A DNA stretch of 64,000 nucleotides, from contig JAVGVS010000160.1 of NCBI GenBank assembly GCA_032718565.1, forward strand, positions 602,385 through 666,384. Reading direction: 5' to 3'. Every line of letters starts with the position of its first letter. The stretch's first letter is position 1. The DNA is from Distichodus sexfasciatus. Its lineage: Eukaryota > Chordata > Actinopteri > Characiformes > Distichodontidae. The notes under the pieces were generated by a model. That model was not told the origin of the DNA, did no database searches, and worked only from the letters and a program-made list of their open reading frames with translations. The translations under genes and the position numbers were made by a program. Shown in pieces: positions 34,837 through 45,979 of this stretch.

Positions 34837-36513
34837 CTTAGTTAGTCAGAACTGAACCATCACAACTCTGTGCTGTGCAACTCTGTTTCATCAGGCAGAA
34901 GGCAACCATGACTTAACATCCACCCCACAATGGCTGCAACAAAAGTGGCTGTTTGTGTGCGTGTTAACAGGTTTGCGAAAGTGAGTTAATACGTAGAGAT
35001 GACGCAGCAAAAACTGTTAACATGGGAATGGATCAGATCTGTTTTTTTTCTCTCCCCCTCTGTCTGCTTGTCTCCAGCTATCTCTTAACAATAGCATTGT
35101 GTGCATCTCTGCTGATCCGTCCTACCGCCACTATCTGCTTCATCACACCCTGATGATAGCATGGAGCCTGTCGTCTGAGCCAGTGATATCAACAGTCAGG
35201 GACAGTCTCTGTATCTCCCTCTCTCTCCCTCTGTCTCTCTTGGTCTATCTCTCTCTCTCTGTCTGTGCACTAGAGCGTGACATTATGGAGCAGCCAGTCC
35301 GGGGGGTTGAGGGTCACCCACTGTCGTGAGAAAAAGCAACCAGTCAGTCACCAGGCTCCTGTGTGTGTGTGTTGTGTACATAAGGCTGAAGACAGGGTGG
35401 CACCAGCAAGGGCCGGCCTTTTGCTGAAGCAAGCTGGAGCCGACAGGGAGAGGCCAGCACCATTATCGGCCCACTCCGGGTGCCCCGGTGACGTGATGCC
35501 CCTTATCTCCACTGCCATCGGCCACTCTGTCTGCCACTGAGTCCTTTCTTGTCCTACACTCAAATGGGGATCCCATGATCCTCCAGCACTGCTGGGTAGA
35601 ACGGAACAGGAACTTCATGTGCCCCAGCTCCTTAAAAGGCAGAGTCTGAACGTCTGGGTCTGGTCTGGTCACAGAGGAGGAGGAGGAGGGGGCAGAGAAG
35701 GACATCCAAGAGAATTTTTCGGGGGTGGATGTCCTTGGTTGGCCGTCTGTCTTGGTGGCAGGAGGCCCAGGTCGGCGGGGGGTTTTCACTTATGCTTTCC
35801 ATCTCTCTCCTTCCCACTTCACCTTTTTCTGTCAGTCTCGCCTGCAGTGGACAGCTGATCTGGAGCGGCCGGCTCCATCTGCGTCTGCCCGTCAATTCGG
35901 TCAGTCTGGCAGCGCCGTCAACCAGGCATGGGGAGGATAGGAAGGCTTGATATGACTCCATCAGCTTTTATGATTTCATTAGCTGTAAATCACACTTTAA
36001 GAGACGGAGCCTCGCGTGCTTGAAATGCCAGCCTCGGTGCAGCTACAAATCAGGGAGACGGGTATGGGGGTGTTGATCTGGAGAAATTGTTTTCATGCTG
36101 TTTTTAGATAAGGTTAGTGGTTTCTCCTACAGGAAGTATGTTTAGAGGTGGGAAATGGGGCAACAGGTATGGAGTAAGAACAAAGAGGAAACGGTTGAGG
36201 CTAATGGACAACAAGGAAGAGAGGGGTAAACTTAGTGTTTTATCTGAAGACCATCAGCGACACAGCGTCTAACTCGCAAAGGCTTGGCATGTCTGAATCA
36301 GCTCTTTGTACTGATCATTGTGATTCATGGCTTTCTCTGCAAAGTGGAAACAGAGGCAGTAAAACTGGTAGCAGCGTGTTGGTGTATCAGTGCCGATTAG
36401 CCGGTTTGAACTGGCAGAGTCAAAATATGTTTTCTGTTGATTCAAAATCAGTTATAAGACAGCCTTGTACCTGTTTACACTTAATTAGCTGCTGTTTAAG
36501 GGTCTAACTATTT
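34837..36513. other. Unique non-coding stretch with GC-rich islands
   Basis: It holds a CT-rich microsatellite (35206-35268), a short TG tract near 35361-35372, and a GC-rich island at 35400-36070 with TCATTAGC at 35976-35983. Frames on both strands (35463-35961 minus; 35619-35950 plus) overlap one another in this GC-rich DNA and none has a recognisable domain. The stretch around 35940-36050 is a plausible enhancer but conservation is not testable here. Confidence 0.4.
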
Positions 36514-36521
36514 GTGTTAAC
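36514..36521. repeat. 8-bp target-site duplication, left
   Basis: GTGTTAAC, identical to 37098-37105. Confidence 0.85.
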
Positions 36522-37097
36522 CAGTGATGGGAATAACGGCGCTATGAATAAACGGCGTTACTAACGGCGATACTTTTTTCAGTAACAAGTAATCAAACGA
36601 ATTGCTGTTTCCCCCGTTACAACGCCGTTACCGTTACTGACAATAAAATGCGCGTTACTATAACTGAGAACACTGAAGCGGTTTTCATGCGAGCACCGTC
36701 TCTCTCAGCCATAGGACCTCTCTTTCTCTGGGGTGTGTGGGTGTTTGTGTGTGTTTGGGGCCGGGGCGGGACACATAACCAGTGATGATAATTGGTGTGT
36801 TTGTAAACGTGGTGTAACTGAGAATGCGATGATTAGCTTAGATTCTAAACCATCTAAGTTCTAAACCATCTATTGTGCTTTATTGTTCCACTATAGTAAT
36901 GATAATATTAATAATATGTTGAATTTGATAGCCGTCAAGTAACGGCCCCTAGCTGTTTAAGTAACGCAATAGTTACTTTGCCTGATAATTAGTTACTTTT
37001 ATAATGATGTAACTCAGTTAGTAACTCAGTTACTATTTGTGAGAAGTAACTAGTAACTATAACTAATTACTTTTTTAAAGGTATGTGCCCAACACTG
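36522..37097. mobile_element. hAT-type non-autonomous element (GTTAC-rich)
   Basis: Left terminus CAGTGATGGGAATAACGGC, right terminus AAAGGTATGTGCCCAACACTG. Perfect 8-bp flanking repeats GTGTTAAC on both sides. Subterminal regions are full of GTTAC/GTAAC in both orientations, like 12393-13030. Length 576 bp, with a TG/GGGGCCGGGGCGG patch in the interior at 36730-36770 and no coding frame. Confidence 0.9.
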
Positions 37098-37105
37098 GTG
37101 TTAAC
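37098..37105. repeat. 8-bp target-site duplication, right
   Basis: GTGTTAAC, identical to 36514-36521. Confidence 0.85.
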
Positions 37106-37846
37106 TACTAATCACAGACCCCAATGTGAAATATTTGTTTGCATTGCCCAAAGACCAAAACTATTGCCAGTGTTTGTGTGGTGTCTTAGGTTTCAAGGGT
37201 GTCCATTTGAAACAGCTTCCTCCTCCTTTCTCCAGTGGACCACCTCAGAGATGCCTCTTATAAAAGGATATTGAATTAAATCTGATTCTCCAGTATAAAC
37301 AAACTGTAGCCTCTTTGTATTAAATGTGCCATCGGGTATCTTCTCCAGGCTGACCCCATTCTGCGTTTGATGGCTTGGTCCAGGGCCATGAGATGGGGGT
37401 GTGGGGAGCGGACCGCACCATGTGGAACGGATGAGGGATGAGTAAAGTGGGTTATTGGATCAAATTATGGGCTGTGAGCTCAAGGCCACAGATGCTAAGC
37501 GAGGCGCTCTTCTGCCTCCCTATGGGCTCACTTTGGAATCTGTGCCTACTTTCAGATGTCCGCATACTGGATCACGATTTCTGTCCTAACCACATCAGGG
37601 ACATTATATCAGTTCTGCTAACCGCTTCATGTTCATTTTAATCTATGCGATTCTTCCTTGAGACTCGCCAATGTCTGCAATTCATAACCAATTTCTAATT
37701 TTCAGATTGGGAAGCGGATGTACTGTGACCTCTACATCGAAGATGGTGGTGACATTATTTGCAAGACCAGCATTTGGAGGATTTGGAACTCAAGAGTCTG
37801 CCATGCAGTCATTCAAAGAAATATGGTTTATTCTGAAATTCTGTCA
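37106..37846. other. Unique non-coding stretch
   Basis: TTTTCAG precedes a moderately GC-rich patch at 37706 that could mimic a splice acceptor, but no sensible exon follows. No gene recognised. Confidence 0.5.
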
Positions 37847-38044
37847 CTGCAGCATTTAGCAGATGCCCGAACCTGATCCGGAATGACTTTACATCGGAGA
37901 AAATTATAAGTCTCCCTGGAGCAGCTTTGAGTTAAAGAGCTTCCTCACATATCTCAGTGGTGGTTGATGTTGGAGATAGGACGCAGTTGGAGTTGAACCC
38001 ACATCCTCTTGCTTCATAACCAAGCATCCTACCACCAGACCACT
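37847..38044 (-). mobile_element. tRNA-derived SINE
   Basis: The minus strand begins AGTGGTCTGGTGGTAGGATG (A-box region), has a B box GGTTCAACTCC at 37989-37999, and ends in the 'GCATCTGCTAAATGCTGCA' block (plus-strand TGCAGCATTTAGCAGATGC at 37848). This is a typical compact fish SINE of about 200 bp. No clear target duplication. Confidence 0.7.
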
Positions 38045-38059
38045 TTCACAATATTAACA

Positions 38060-38276
38060 ATGAGATGGTGGGCTCAGATTCAGGAGATTTCCCTGGCTTT
38101 ATGTGACACAGCCTGAATTGTTGAAAATATCTAGTTGGGTTCAAATCCTACCTCCAATATTACCACCATTGGGTCCTTGAGCAAGACCCTACCCCTGTTT
38201 GGTCCAGGAAGACTGTCTCTGTAATCAGGAGATGGAAGTTGCCCTAGGCGAAATTGTCAGCTAAATGCATTTGAAG
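38060..38276 (+). mobile_element. tRNA-derived SINE, decayed
   Basis: B box GGTTCAAATCC at 38138-38148, then TTGGGTCCTTGAGCAAGACCCT and the end GTCAGCTAAATGCATTTGA, the same body plan as the SINE to its left but on the opposite strand, so the pair is head to head. The A-box region (38068 onward, TGGGCTCAGATT) is too far from the B box for an intact promoter, suggesting an insertion or decay. Confidence 0.55.
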
Positions 38277-39751
38277 TTTGCCAAAACAAGCAGGTGCATG
38301 TAAGTCAATCCTTTTTGAGGGGCATCACACCGGGTGTGTATGTGTGTTTGCTTGTGTCTGTAACAGAGAGACAGAGAGAAATCTAGGCCCGGATATATGC
38401 CAGATCTGATGAGGATCAACCCCCCACCATTCTGACGCCAGTGTCATCTGTATCAGTGTCCATAGCTGTGCCAGGTAGCTAGTGTTAACCTTGAGGGCTC
38501 ATGTCCTCAGATGTCCTTTTAGGACTCATTTGTTTGTAACCATTGCCACTCTTACATTCAATCATATGACAAAGCAAGCATGACGCCAGGGTCATACCCG
38601 GAGTGCTACAACTTCATCAAGTATACAGTGTCGACTTTGGTTGCTCAGTGACGGCCCACACATACCATGAGTCACACTTCTGCCATTTATCTCCAGTCTT
38701 CACTCCAGCACAGCCCAGAGCAAGGCGCTTGCAGCTTTTTTGCGTTATTAATTGTGCACACAAAGTCAAGTGATGGCTGTTATATCTCATTCTTCAATCC
38801 TCTAGAGGTTCGCTAAAAGGCCTAAACATGTTTGCATGTGTTTCTCTCAGGCAGGGTGGCTGACACTGAACATTGTGTCTGTGTGTGTGTGAGGTGGGTG
38901 TAAGGCCATTTTGGAGACACAACCCCCCCATCATACACACATATAAACACACACAAAAATACACAGGCTCATGTGCGATTGTGTAAGTGTGCTGTCTGGA
39001 GGTTGGGATATTGGAAGCAGATGTGTGCTCTTACGTGGAGAGAGGAGCTGAGTAGAAACATTCCTCTAAAGTTATTGATTGCGGATCCTCTGGCATGTTT
39101 GACCTATCAGCAGGACTCCGCAGCCATGATGATGAATTGAAATGGAGGTTAGCACAGGGAGAGGGGCCAAAAAAGACACAGCCTCTAATGGTAAGCTGGC
39201 CAGACAACAAGAGAGAAGCAGATCTGTTTATCATTTACCTTTAGCGGTGTGTCAATTAGCCCACTCTCACAGTTCTATAATTTGAGTCACCTTTAGACAT
39301 CAGGGTGGGTTTATGTGTGCTTTCTAACTAGCTCACTGAAGCGCTTACATCTGATTCCGACATCAAAGCGTGCATTTCATCAACATTATTGCTGCACCCT
39401 AATTAAAGTAGTGCAGCGTTGGATAAACACTGGCTTATCCACCAATGCAAATCCCCAAGCAAAGGCTGCAGTGTGTCCTTCTGTTTTCACTCCCCTTCTC
39501 AACCTGCAGAAAGAAATAATGATTTATAGCTTGGACCAAACATTCGGGCCTCCCAGTCTCTCTCCTTGATTATAGCCAGAATGAAGCCTTTGTCTTGGCC
39601 TTATCTAAGGCTAGCGCTGGGATTGCGAGGCAGAGGAAGAGAAGCAAATGTTATTAGTCAGAGTAGGAATGTAAAGCATGTGTGTCAGTGCCACACTCGT
39701 GTAATTAGCCCTACCTCCTGCACACCAATACACAATGAAGCCAAAGAGTGG
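38277..39751. other. Unique non-coding stretch with candidate enhancer
   Basis: TG and CA tracts near 38334-38345, 38877-38892 and 38935-38965. The segment 39250-39600 is repeat-free and carries TAATTA (39400-39405), ATAAACAC (39423-39430, forkhead-like) and ATGCAAAT (39445-39452, an exact octamer/POU motif) within about 55 bp. No gene recognised. Confidence 0.45.
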
Positions 39752-40200
39752 GGATGGGTATTATTAGGATTTTATTGATACTAAAATCAATACTGGTACT
39801 GCTTATCAAAAGCAGTACTTCTCATATAACTTTTATTGATAATACTCTTAGCAGTTTGGCAAAAGCACAATTGTCTGTGAACTAAGATCTTGTTTGAGCG
39901 TGGACAAAAAAACAAAACGCACAGAAAAAGCTGCATTAAAAGGGTCAGTGTGCTTCTTACGTTGTGTTCAGAAATTGTAAGAGAGATAGGAGGCACCACG
40001 GAGCATGGCACAGCAGCCACTTCACTGTAAGGTCGCTAGCAAATACCTTTTTGCATGGTGCTCATTAAGTTGCATTTAGTTAGAGTAATCATTATAGGAC
40101 GATTAGGAGTTTTAAAATGCTGCTATGTTGGAATGAGTTAATCTTACACATATACTAATTGTACTAATATCTATTTAGTACCGGTTCTAGACACCCATCC
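39752..40200. mobile_element. MITE with GGATGGGT ends
   Basis: Starts GGATGGGTATTATTAGGATT and ends TACCGGTTCTAGACACCCATCC; the outer eight bases are perfect inverted repeats. The inner TTTTATTGATAC and GGTACTGCTT phrases recall the fish repeat type 'gggatgggtatcgttaggattttatcgatac' known to me by appearance. No 8-bp duplication could be found. No transposase frame. Confidence 0.5.
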
Positions 40201-40692
40201 ATAGCCATGGACCAAGAGAGAAGATATACCCAATGTCTAGCCAAGATCTCAATCACTTGTGGTTTAAGGGACCTCTGCCTTTTGAGGACATCAGTTTGAC
40301 CTTGACCTTGAAGAATCATCATTAGGCACTGGTGTTTTGATTTGTCTTACACAAATCTCCTGAAACACGTTCAAAAGCATTATCCACTGAATTTAGAGTA
40401 ATATTTAGATGTCATGCTATATTCTTTAATTAAAGAGCACTCAGTTTGTGATTCATATACTGTAGAAAATGATGTTAGTCTCTAGAAAACCAACATATGA
40501 CATTAAGAATAATAATGCTTGAATCCTGAATATACTATGAAGAATATTGATTATCTTGTAATAAACAGCAAAAAACAGTTTAATCACACAGTTTAACCAC
40601 TGGGCAGGTTTCAAGACTTTAGAGATTTTGACGTGCCCAAAGGTCTGGAGCATCTCATAAAAGGTTTGTGGGATGCTGCTGGTGAGCACAGG
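40201..40692. other. Unique non-coding stretch
   Basis: AT-rich spacer up to the Tc1 target site. No gene or repeat recognised. Confidence 0.5.
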
Positions 40693-40694
40693 TA

Positions 40695-40909
40695 CAGTGC
40701 CTTGAAAAAATATTCATACCCCTTGAACTTTTACACATTTTGACACCTTACAACCACAAACTTAAATGTTTTTCATTGAGATTTTCTGTGATAGACCAAC
40801 ACAAAGTAGCACATAATTGTGAAGTGGTACAAAAATGATACATGGTTTTCAAAATTTGAAGCAAATAAAAATCTGAAAAGTGTGGCGTGCATTTTGTATT
40901 CAGCCCCCT
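40695..40909 (+). repeat. Tc1 left terminal inverted repeat
   Basis: Runs from CAGTGCCTTG to TATTCAGCCCCCT and pairs with 42012-42224 at high identity (for example CTTACAACCACAAACTTAAA and GTGGCGTGCATTTTGTATTC have reverse complements in the right repeat). Confidence 0.93.
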
Positions 40910-41074
40910 GTACTCTGATACCCCTAAATAAAATCCAGTGCAATCAACTGCCTTCAGAAGTCACCTAATTAGATAATAGAGTTCACCTGTGTGTAATTCA
41001 GTCTCATTATAAATACACCCGTTCCGTGAAGGCCTCAGTGGTTTGTTAGAGAACATTAGTGAACAAACAGCATC

Positions 41075-42007
41075 ATGAAGACCAAGGAACTCACCAGACA
41101 GGTCAGGGATAAAGTTGTAGATATGTTTAAAGCAGGGTTAGGTTATAAAAAATATCCCAAGCTTTGAACATCTCAAGGAGCACTGTTCAATCCATCATCT
41201 AAAAATGGAAAAAGTATGCTACAACTGCAAACCTACCAAGACATGGCCGTCCACCTAAACTGACGGACTGAGCAAGGAGAGCACTGGTCAGAGAAGCTTC
41301 CAAGAGGCCCATGGTCACTCTGGAGGAGCTGCAGAAATCCACAGCTCAGGTGAAAGAATCTGTCCACAGGACAACTGTAAGTCGTGTACTCCACAAATCT
41401 GGCCTATATGGAAGAGTGGCAAGAAGAAAGCCATTCTTGACAGAAAGACACAAAAAGTCCTGTTTGCAGTTTGCCAGGAGCCATGTAGGGGACACAGCAA
41501 ACATGTGGAAGAAGGTGCTCTGGTCAGACGAGACCAAAGTTGAACTTTTGGGCCTAAATGCAAAGCGCTACGTGTGGTGGAAAAGTAACACTGCTCATCA
41601 CCCTGAACACACCCTGTGAAACAAGTGTGGGGATGCTTTTCTTCAGCAGGGACAGGGAAGCTGTTCAGAGTTGATGGGAAGATGGATGGAGCTAAATACA
41701 GGGAAATCCTGGAAGAAAACCTGTTGGAGGCTGCAAAAGACTTGAGACTGGGAAGGAGATTTACCTTCCAGCAAGACAGTGAGCCTAAACATACAGCAAA
41801 AGCTACAATGGAATGATTTAGATCAAAGAATATTCATGTGTTAGAATGGCCCAGTCAAGGACCAGACCTATATCCCATTGAGCATCTGTGGCAAGCCTCG
41901 AAAATTACAGACGCTCTCCATCCAATCTAGCTGAGCTTGAGCTATTTTGCTACGAAGAATGGGCAAAAATTTCAGTCTCAGCGAAAGGTGGCTCTACAAA
42001 GTATTGA
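41075..42007 (+). pseudogene. Tc1-family transposase pseudogene (DD34E)
   Basis: An intact transposase of this family is about 340 residues: paired-like helix-turn-helix DNA-binding domains, then a DDE catalytic domain that cuts and joins element ends at TA sites. The reading frame starts at ATG 41075 (MKTKELTRQVRDKVV) and is broken repeatedly: a one-base deletion near 41150 (KKYPKL then stop), TAA at 41200, TGA at 41269, an internal deletion of about 20-30 bp near 41617-41620 after AHHPEHTL, TGA at 41814, and another frameshift near 41905. The catalytic residues are still visible: Asp in LWSDET (41527-41529), Asp in QQDSEPKHT (41775-41777) and Glu in YPIEHLW (41880-41882); the last two are 35 codons apart, matching DD34E spacing. 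The C-terminus has lost about 20 residues before the final KGGSTKY-like end. Clearly non-functional. Confidence 0.93.
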
Positions 42008-42011
42008 CGCA

Positions 42012-42224
42012 GGGGGGCTGAATACAAATGCACGCCACACTTTTCAGATTTTTATTTGCTTCAAATTTTGAAAACCATGTATCATTTTCGTACCACTTCA
42101 CAATTATGTGCTACTTTGTGTAGGTCTATCACAGAAAATCTCAATGAAAAACATTTAAGTTTGTGGTTGTAAGGTGTCAAAATGTGTAAAAGTTCAAAGG
42201 GTATGAATTATTTTCAAGGCACTG
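42012..42224 (-). repeat. Tc1 right terminal inverted repeat
   Basis: Reverse complement of 40695-40909, starting GGGGGGCTGAATACAAATGC and ending AAGGCACTG. Confidence 0.93.
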
Positions 42225-42226
42225 TA

Positions 42227-42592
42227 AGTCACCAGAATGCACTATGGTGAACAGCTAAATAGTGTTGATTTGGGAATGTGCTGGAACCACAAGACTGATC
42301 TACAGAAACTTAATTTCTCAGCCTAAAGGACAAAATGACTTGGTATCAGGCACCACAGGACATTTTGATGGCTCATTGAGTACAGAATGTTTTCAGAGCT
42401 ATTTTCATAACGCCTGAAGGACCAACAGCATATTGGTCAGATCATTGTGTTGTGGCTCACCAATGTTCTTTGATTCCTATTTACTCAATTTAATAGTTTG
42501 AAAAGCATTGGAACATTGAAATATGTCCCAGTGAAGGAAAGTAAAAACTTTATCACAGCACAAAAATCGTAGGTTCAACACAGTAAGTCAAA
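42227..42592. other. Unique non-coding spacer
   Basis: About 370 bp between the Tc1 element and copy B of the 0.9-kb transposon. No gene seen. Confidence 0.5.
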
Positions 42593-43387
42593 CAGTGAGG
42601 TCAGAATAATATCAGCTCTAAGTTCCTCATAACAAATAAACAGGTGTCACTAATCACCTTGTCAAATTTGAGCAAATATGAACATTGCTACATAGGTAAA
42701 ATTAAGTCTCAAAGTGGTGAAAATACAGGCGGTACTCTATATGCTTGGTGACAGGATAGTGAGCACGGTCTGGGCTAATACAGAATACAACATGGGATAA
42801 TGACGGGGAAATATTTAAACTTTGAAAAAATGTGAGAGTTGAAAGATCAGAGCAACTTACAACTTACATTTTACCATGCATTACACCACTGCTATAATTC
42901 ACATGAGCTAGCTCATACGGATTAGCTGCGTGTTCTCATGCATTTGCTAATCATTTGGAGTTCTTTACAACAGGTTAAACATGCACATGTCAGATTCTAC
43001 AGTTTATGACACGACAAAATAGGTAAACTTACAGTTGGTGGTTCAACGGCAGCTATCGGTGGTGAGGGAATGGAGATATTAGCATATGACAGACTCTCTT
43101 AGCAAATTTGCCCAGACTAGCAGGTAGGCTATTGATGCTATGTAGGTGGGCAGGGCCAGAGTAGTAGATCTGGCCAGGACTATGCTAAACATAACCTCTA
43201 CGCATAGGCAGGCTGTGATTTAGTCCCACCCTACTTAAACCTACTGTGAAAAGCTGTGAAAAGCTGTTAAACTGCATAACTCCACAACGTCGTAAAACTG
43301 ACTTCAGGGGTTTTCTACATCTTTTCAGACAGTTTTTTCACACATTTCACATGTTACCAAACCAAGGACAGTTTTCACCTTACTGGG
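42593..43387 (-). mobile_element. 0.9-kb non-autonomous DNA transposon, copy B
   Basis: Reverse complement of copy A (23602-24520). The right end GTTTTCACCTTACTGGG is well preserved; the left end is decayed (CAGTGAGGTCAGAATAAT for CCCAGTAAGGTGAGAATAAT). About 795 bp, so it has lost roughly 120 bp relative to copy A, including the segment corresponding to about 24290-24360 of A. It lies about 18 kb from copy A in inverted orientation. No coding frame. Confidence 0.75.
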
Positions 43388-44470
43388 TCTTTAGATGCAC
43401 TAATACTGTACATCACAGACACATTGCAAATAGGAGACTTAAATAAACAATAGGACAAATAAACCACAGGAAACACAGTTAGCAAAAACACAAATGAAAG
43501 GGCATTTTCAGAGCTACATCACTATGACTTTCTTTCTGAAAATGCTGATTTTTTTTTTCTTAATGCCTGGTTCCAATCTTGGCTTTGTTTTCTGAAGAAA
43601 CATAGCAAAATATGATTACTGTACTGCCTACATTGAGATTTTACACAAGTGACATTTTTGCATAGTTTTTGAACAGACAAAATGCTTTTCCCCTATTTTA
43701 TCCATATTGTCTCTCTCATGTCATGTCCTCAACATGGTACAAATTTATGACTAACACATCTTACAATAAAGCTAAACACTTAAAGATAAAATTCTGAGAG
43801 AAAAGTTGTGTCTACTGTATGTGTATGTGCATGCAGTGAGCATTAGTGCAATAGTGCATATTTCTGTTAGGCAACTGAGTGTGATGGTACTGGTAGCCAC
43901 CACAGACCCTTTCCTTCCCCGATGCGCGCCTCTGTAACTGTCTGTGTCCTCCAACTTCCCCACGCCAATGCGGACCGCTGATACTTTTCACTCTCACTAG
44001 GCAATTAGGCAGCTCTGGCCTTTTCTGTGAAAAGAGTGAGGAAGAGAAAAAGAGGAAAGATTAGCGGGGGCCGGGAGGAGAGTATAGAGGCGGTCAGGGG
44101 AGGAGAGGGAGGGGGCAGAGTGCAGCCAGAGTGTCTGCTTCCCCAGGCTCCGGTCCGCTCTTGTGGCCGCCAAGGCTTGACGCCGCCGCTGCTGCTGACT
44201 GCTGCTCTTATCAGCCAGTTCAGCTCAACTCCACTCAGCTCGCCACTGGCTCAAACAAGAAGCTGTTTATCTGAGTGCAGCCCGGCACCCACACTCCGGC
44301 TCCACTAAAATCTGCCCTGAAAGACCGGTTCCCAACAACACAATCTGAAGAGACAAATACAGAAGAAGAGAGAAATTAATATACAAGAACCCGCCGTCTC
44401 GGACCATAGCTATCCCATTGTCGCTCCCTCCCTCCACTTGTCTCATCCTCTGGCAGCACACACATACTGC
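43388..44470. other. Unique stretch with GC-rich island
   Basis: The first 600 bp are AT-rich and featureless. The segment 44027-44330 is purine-rich and then GC-rich, with CTTATCAG at 44207-44214 (GATA-factor motif, reverse strand) and GCCGCCGCTGCTGCTG. A 93-codon frame (44027-44308) has no domain. Possibly regulatory. Confidence 0.4.
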
Positions 44471-44475
44471 CTCTG

Positions 44476-44523
<48 letters not shown>

Positions 44524-44543
44524 TCTCTTTCTCTCTCTCTCTT
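44471..44543. repeat. (CT)n microsatellite
   Basis: About 70 bp of CT repeats with a few interruptions. It explains the Ser/Leu-rich frame 44418-44639 and the Arg/Glu-rich frame 44376-44567 on the other strand. Confidence 0.95.
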
Positions 44544-45979
44544 CATGAAAATGTTGATTTCTGGCACTCTTTTATGTCTTTGGACAAAGTTGTCATCCCA
44601 TATTTCTTAGTTTACTTAGCCAAAGTAAACATTCTTTGACTTTGTACATGGTTGTAAGCTTTGAAGTACCTCAAGGTTCCACACTGGGTTCAAAAACATT
44701 TGCGCCTCTTCCACTAACTGTTTTAAGGAGTTATGACTTAGGTTCTGGCATTCACCAATGGTTTCTTATTTGAGATTTGTTCTTAGCTAAGAACCCAATC
44801 TACAAACAATGAAGAGCACTCTTATGCAAGTTTCATTGTCCAAAATATTAGCTTTTTGTGGGTTTTTTTTTTTGTGTTTTTGTGCTTGAATTGTGTTGTT
44901 TTATGATATTACATTTAAATGCCTTCACTTTCTTAAGAACAAATTTAAGAAAATACTTTAAAAAGAAACTTTAGAAAGCATTAATGGACCCCTGAAGCCC
45001 ATTATCATTTTATGCTACCGTAGTGGCTAAACTTTGAAAGGTCACGAAGCAAACATAACTATTTACAAGAGGTGGTCATCCTCTGATCCTCTTCTTGGAC
45101 ATGCATGTGAACACAAACAGCCTCTAAGCCAAATGTTCTCCCATCTCTGTCCAGAATGCATTCCATTCAGTTTTGGGGTGAAGAAACAATTCTGTCTCCA
45201 TCTTATCTCAAAGGAGAGGAACTCTGACAGACAGAAATATGTCTGAGAGACTGACAGATAAACTAGCTGTTTGTCGTTTCCAATGGGAAACCATTCCCTG
45301 CAGTTGTAATAAATGAGGCTGAGATGGAAGAAGCAGAAAAAGGCAAGGATGTTTGTCTAAAAAAAAGCTAATGCTTAGGAAAATATGAGCAATTACCTCC
45401 AGTTCTCATTGGAAAAAACAATATAAGCACTCATGGCTTTAAGCATTAGAACAAATCCTTCTTATTCCTTCAAGCATGTCAAAGCTATGGACAATGTCTT
45501 TGTTGTGGCTTATGTTGCCTTGGCTCCAGGCCCAGTACATTTATTTAAGAGGCATGACAAGCAGTTGCTGTTCATTCATTCAGTTCTCTCAGCAGATGAG
45601 TTGTTTGACTACAGTGCCAATGTCCCTCTGGGCATTGTGGATGAGAGTCTGCCTGGAATGAACCCAGATCACACACTCCAAATACCTCACAGGGGAAGTG
45701 AGACACTGGTAGTGGTGATGTACTTGCAGAATTTATGGTTGGCACTTTTTGAGGACTATAAGCATTATGTTACCACATGGCTTATATGTTTATGTCCAGT
45801 GATCATGGGCTTTAATGATTTTGCCCACCGATATTCTTGTTTTAGCAGATTTGCCTCACTAACAGTTTATGAGTGCATTTTTTATTTGTGTGTAAGCGAG
45901 AAGACAAAAGATGTGAGATGCAAGGATTATGATATGGGGAAATGTTTAAGACTGAGCATTCAGTATGTGAGATTGAGTT
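44544..45979. other. Non-coding stretch with an unexplained 183-codon frame
   Basis: AT-rich. The longest methionine-started frame outside low-complexity or GC-rich DNA is 45433-45984 (183 codons, plus). Its translation is not biased in composition (starts MALSIRTNPSYSFKHVKAMD) but matches no family I recognise. No splice context or CpG-rich start lies nearby. About one frame of this length is expected by chance in 64 kb at this base composition, so I do not call a gene. Confidence 0.4.

Larger units (their letters stand above)
40693..42226 (+). mobile_element. Tc1/mariner element (defective), with TA target duplication
   Basis: The element proper is 40695-42224 (1530 bp), from CAGTGCCTTGAAAAAATATT to TTATTTTCAAGGCACTG, flanked on each side by TA (40693-40694 and 42225-42226), the universal Tc1/mariner target. 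Long inverted repeats of about 213-215 bp and an interior transposase relic in the plus orientation place it in the Tc1 family of fish. It is non-autonomous now because the transposase carries stops, frameshifts and deletions. Confidence 0.97.

Noticed and set aside
37699..37800. Coding exon after TTTTCAG
   Set aside because: The acceptor-like site is followed by frames with no recognisable protein and no matching donor.
41315..41563. Minus-strand frames in the Tc1 region
   Set aside because: They are antisense shadows of the transposase relic.
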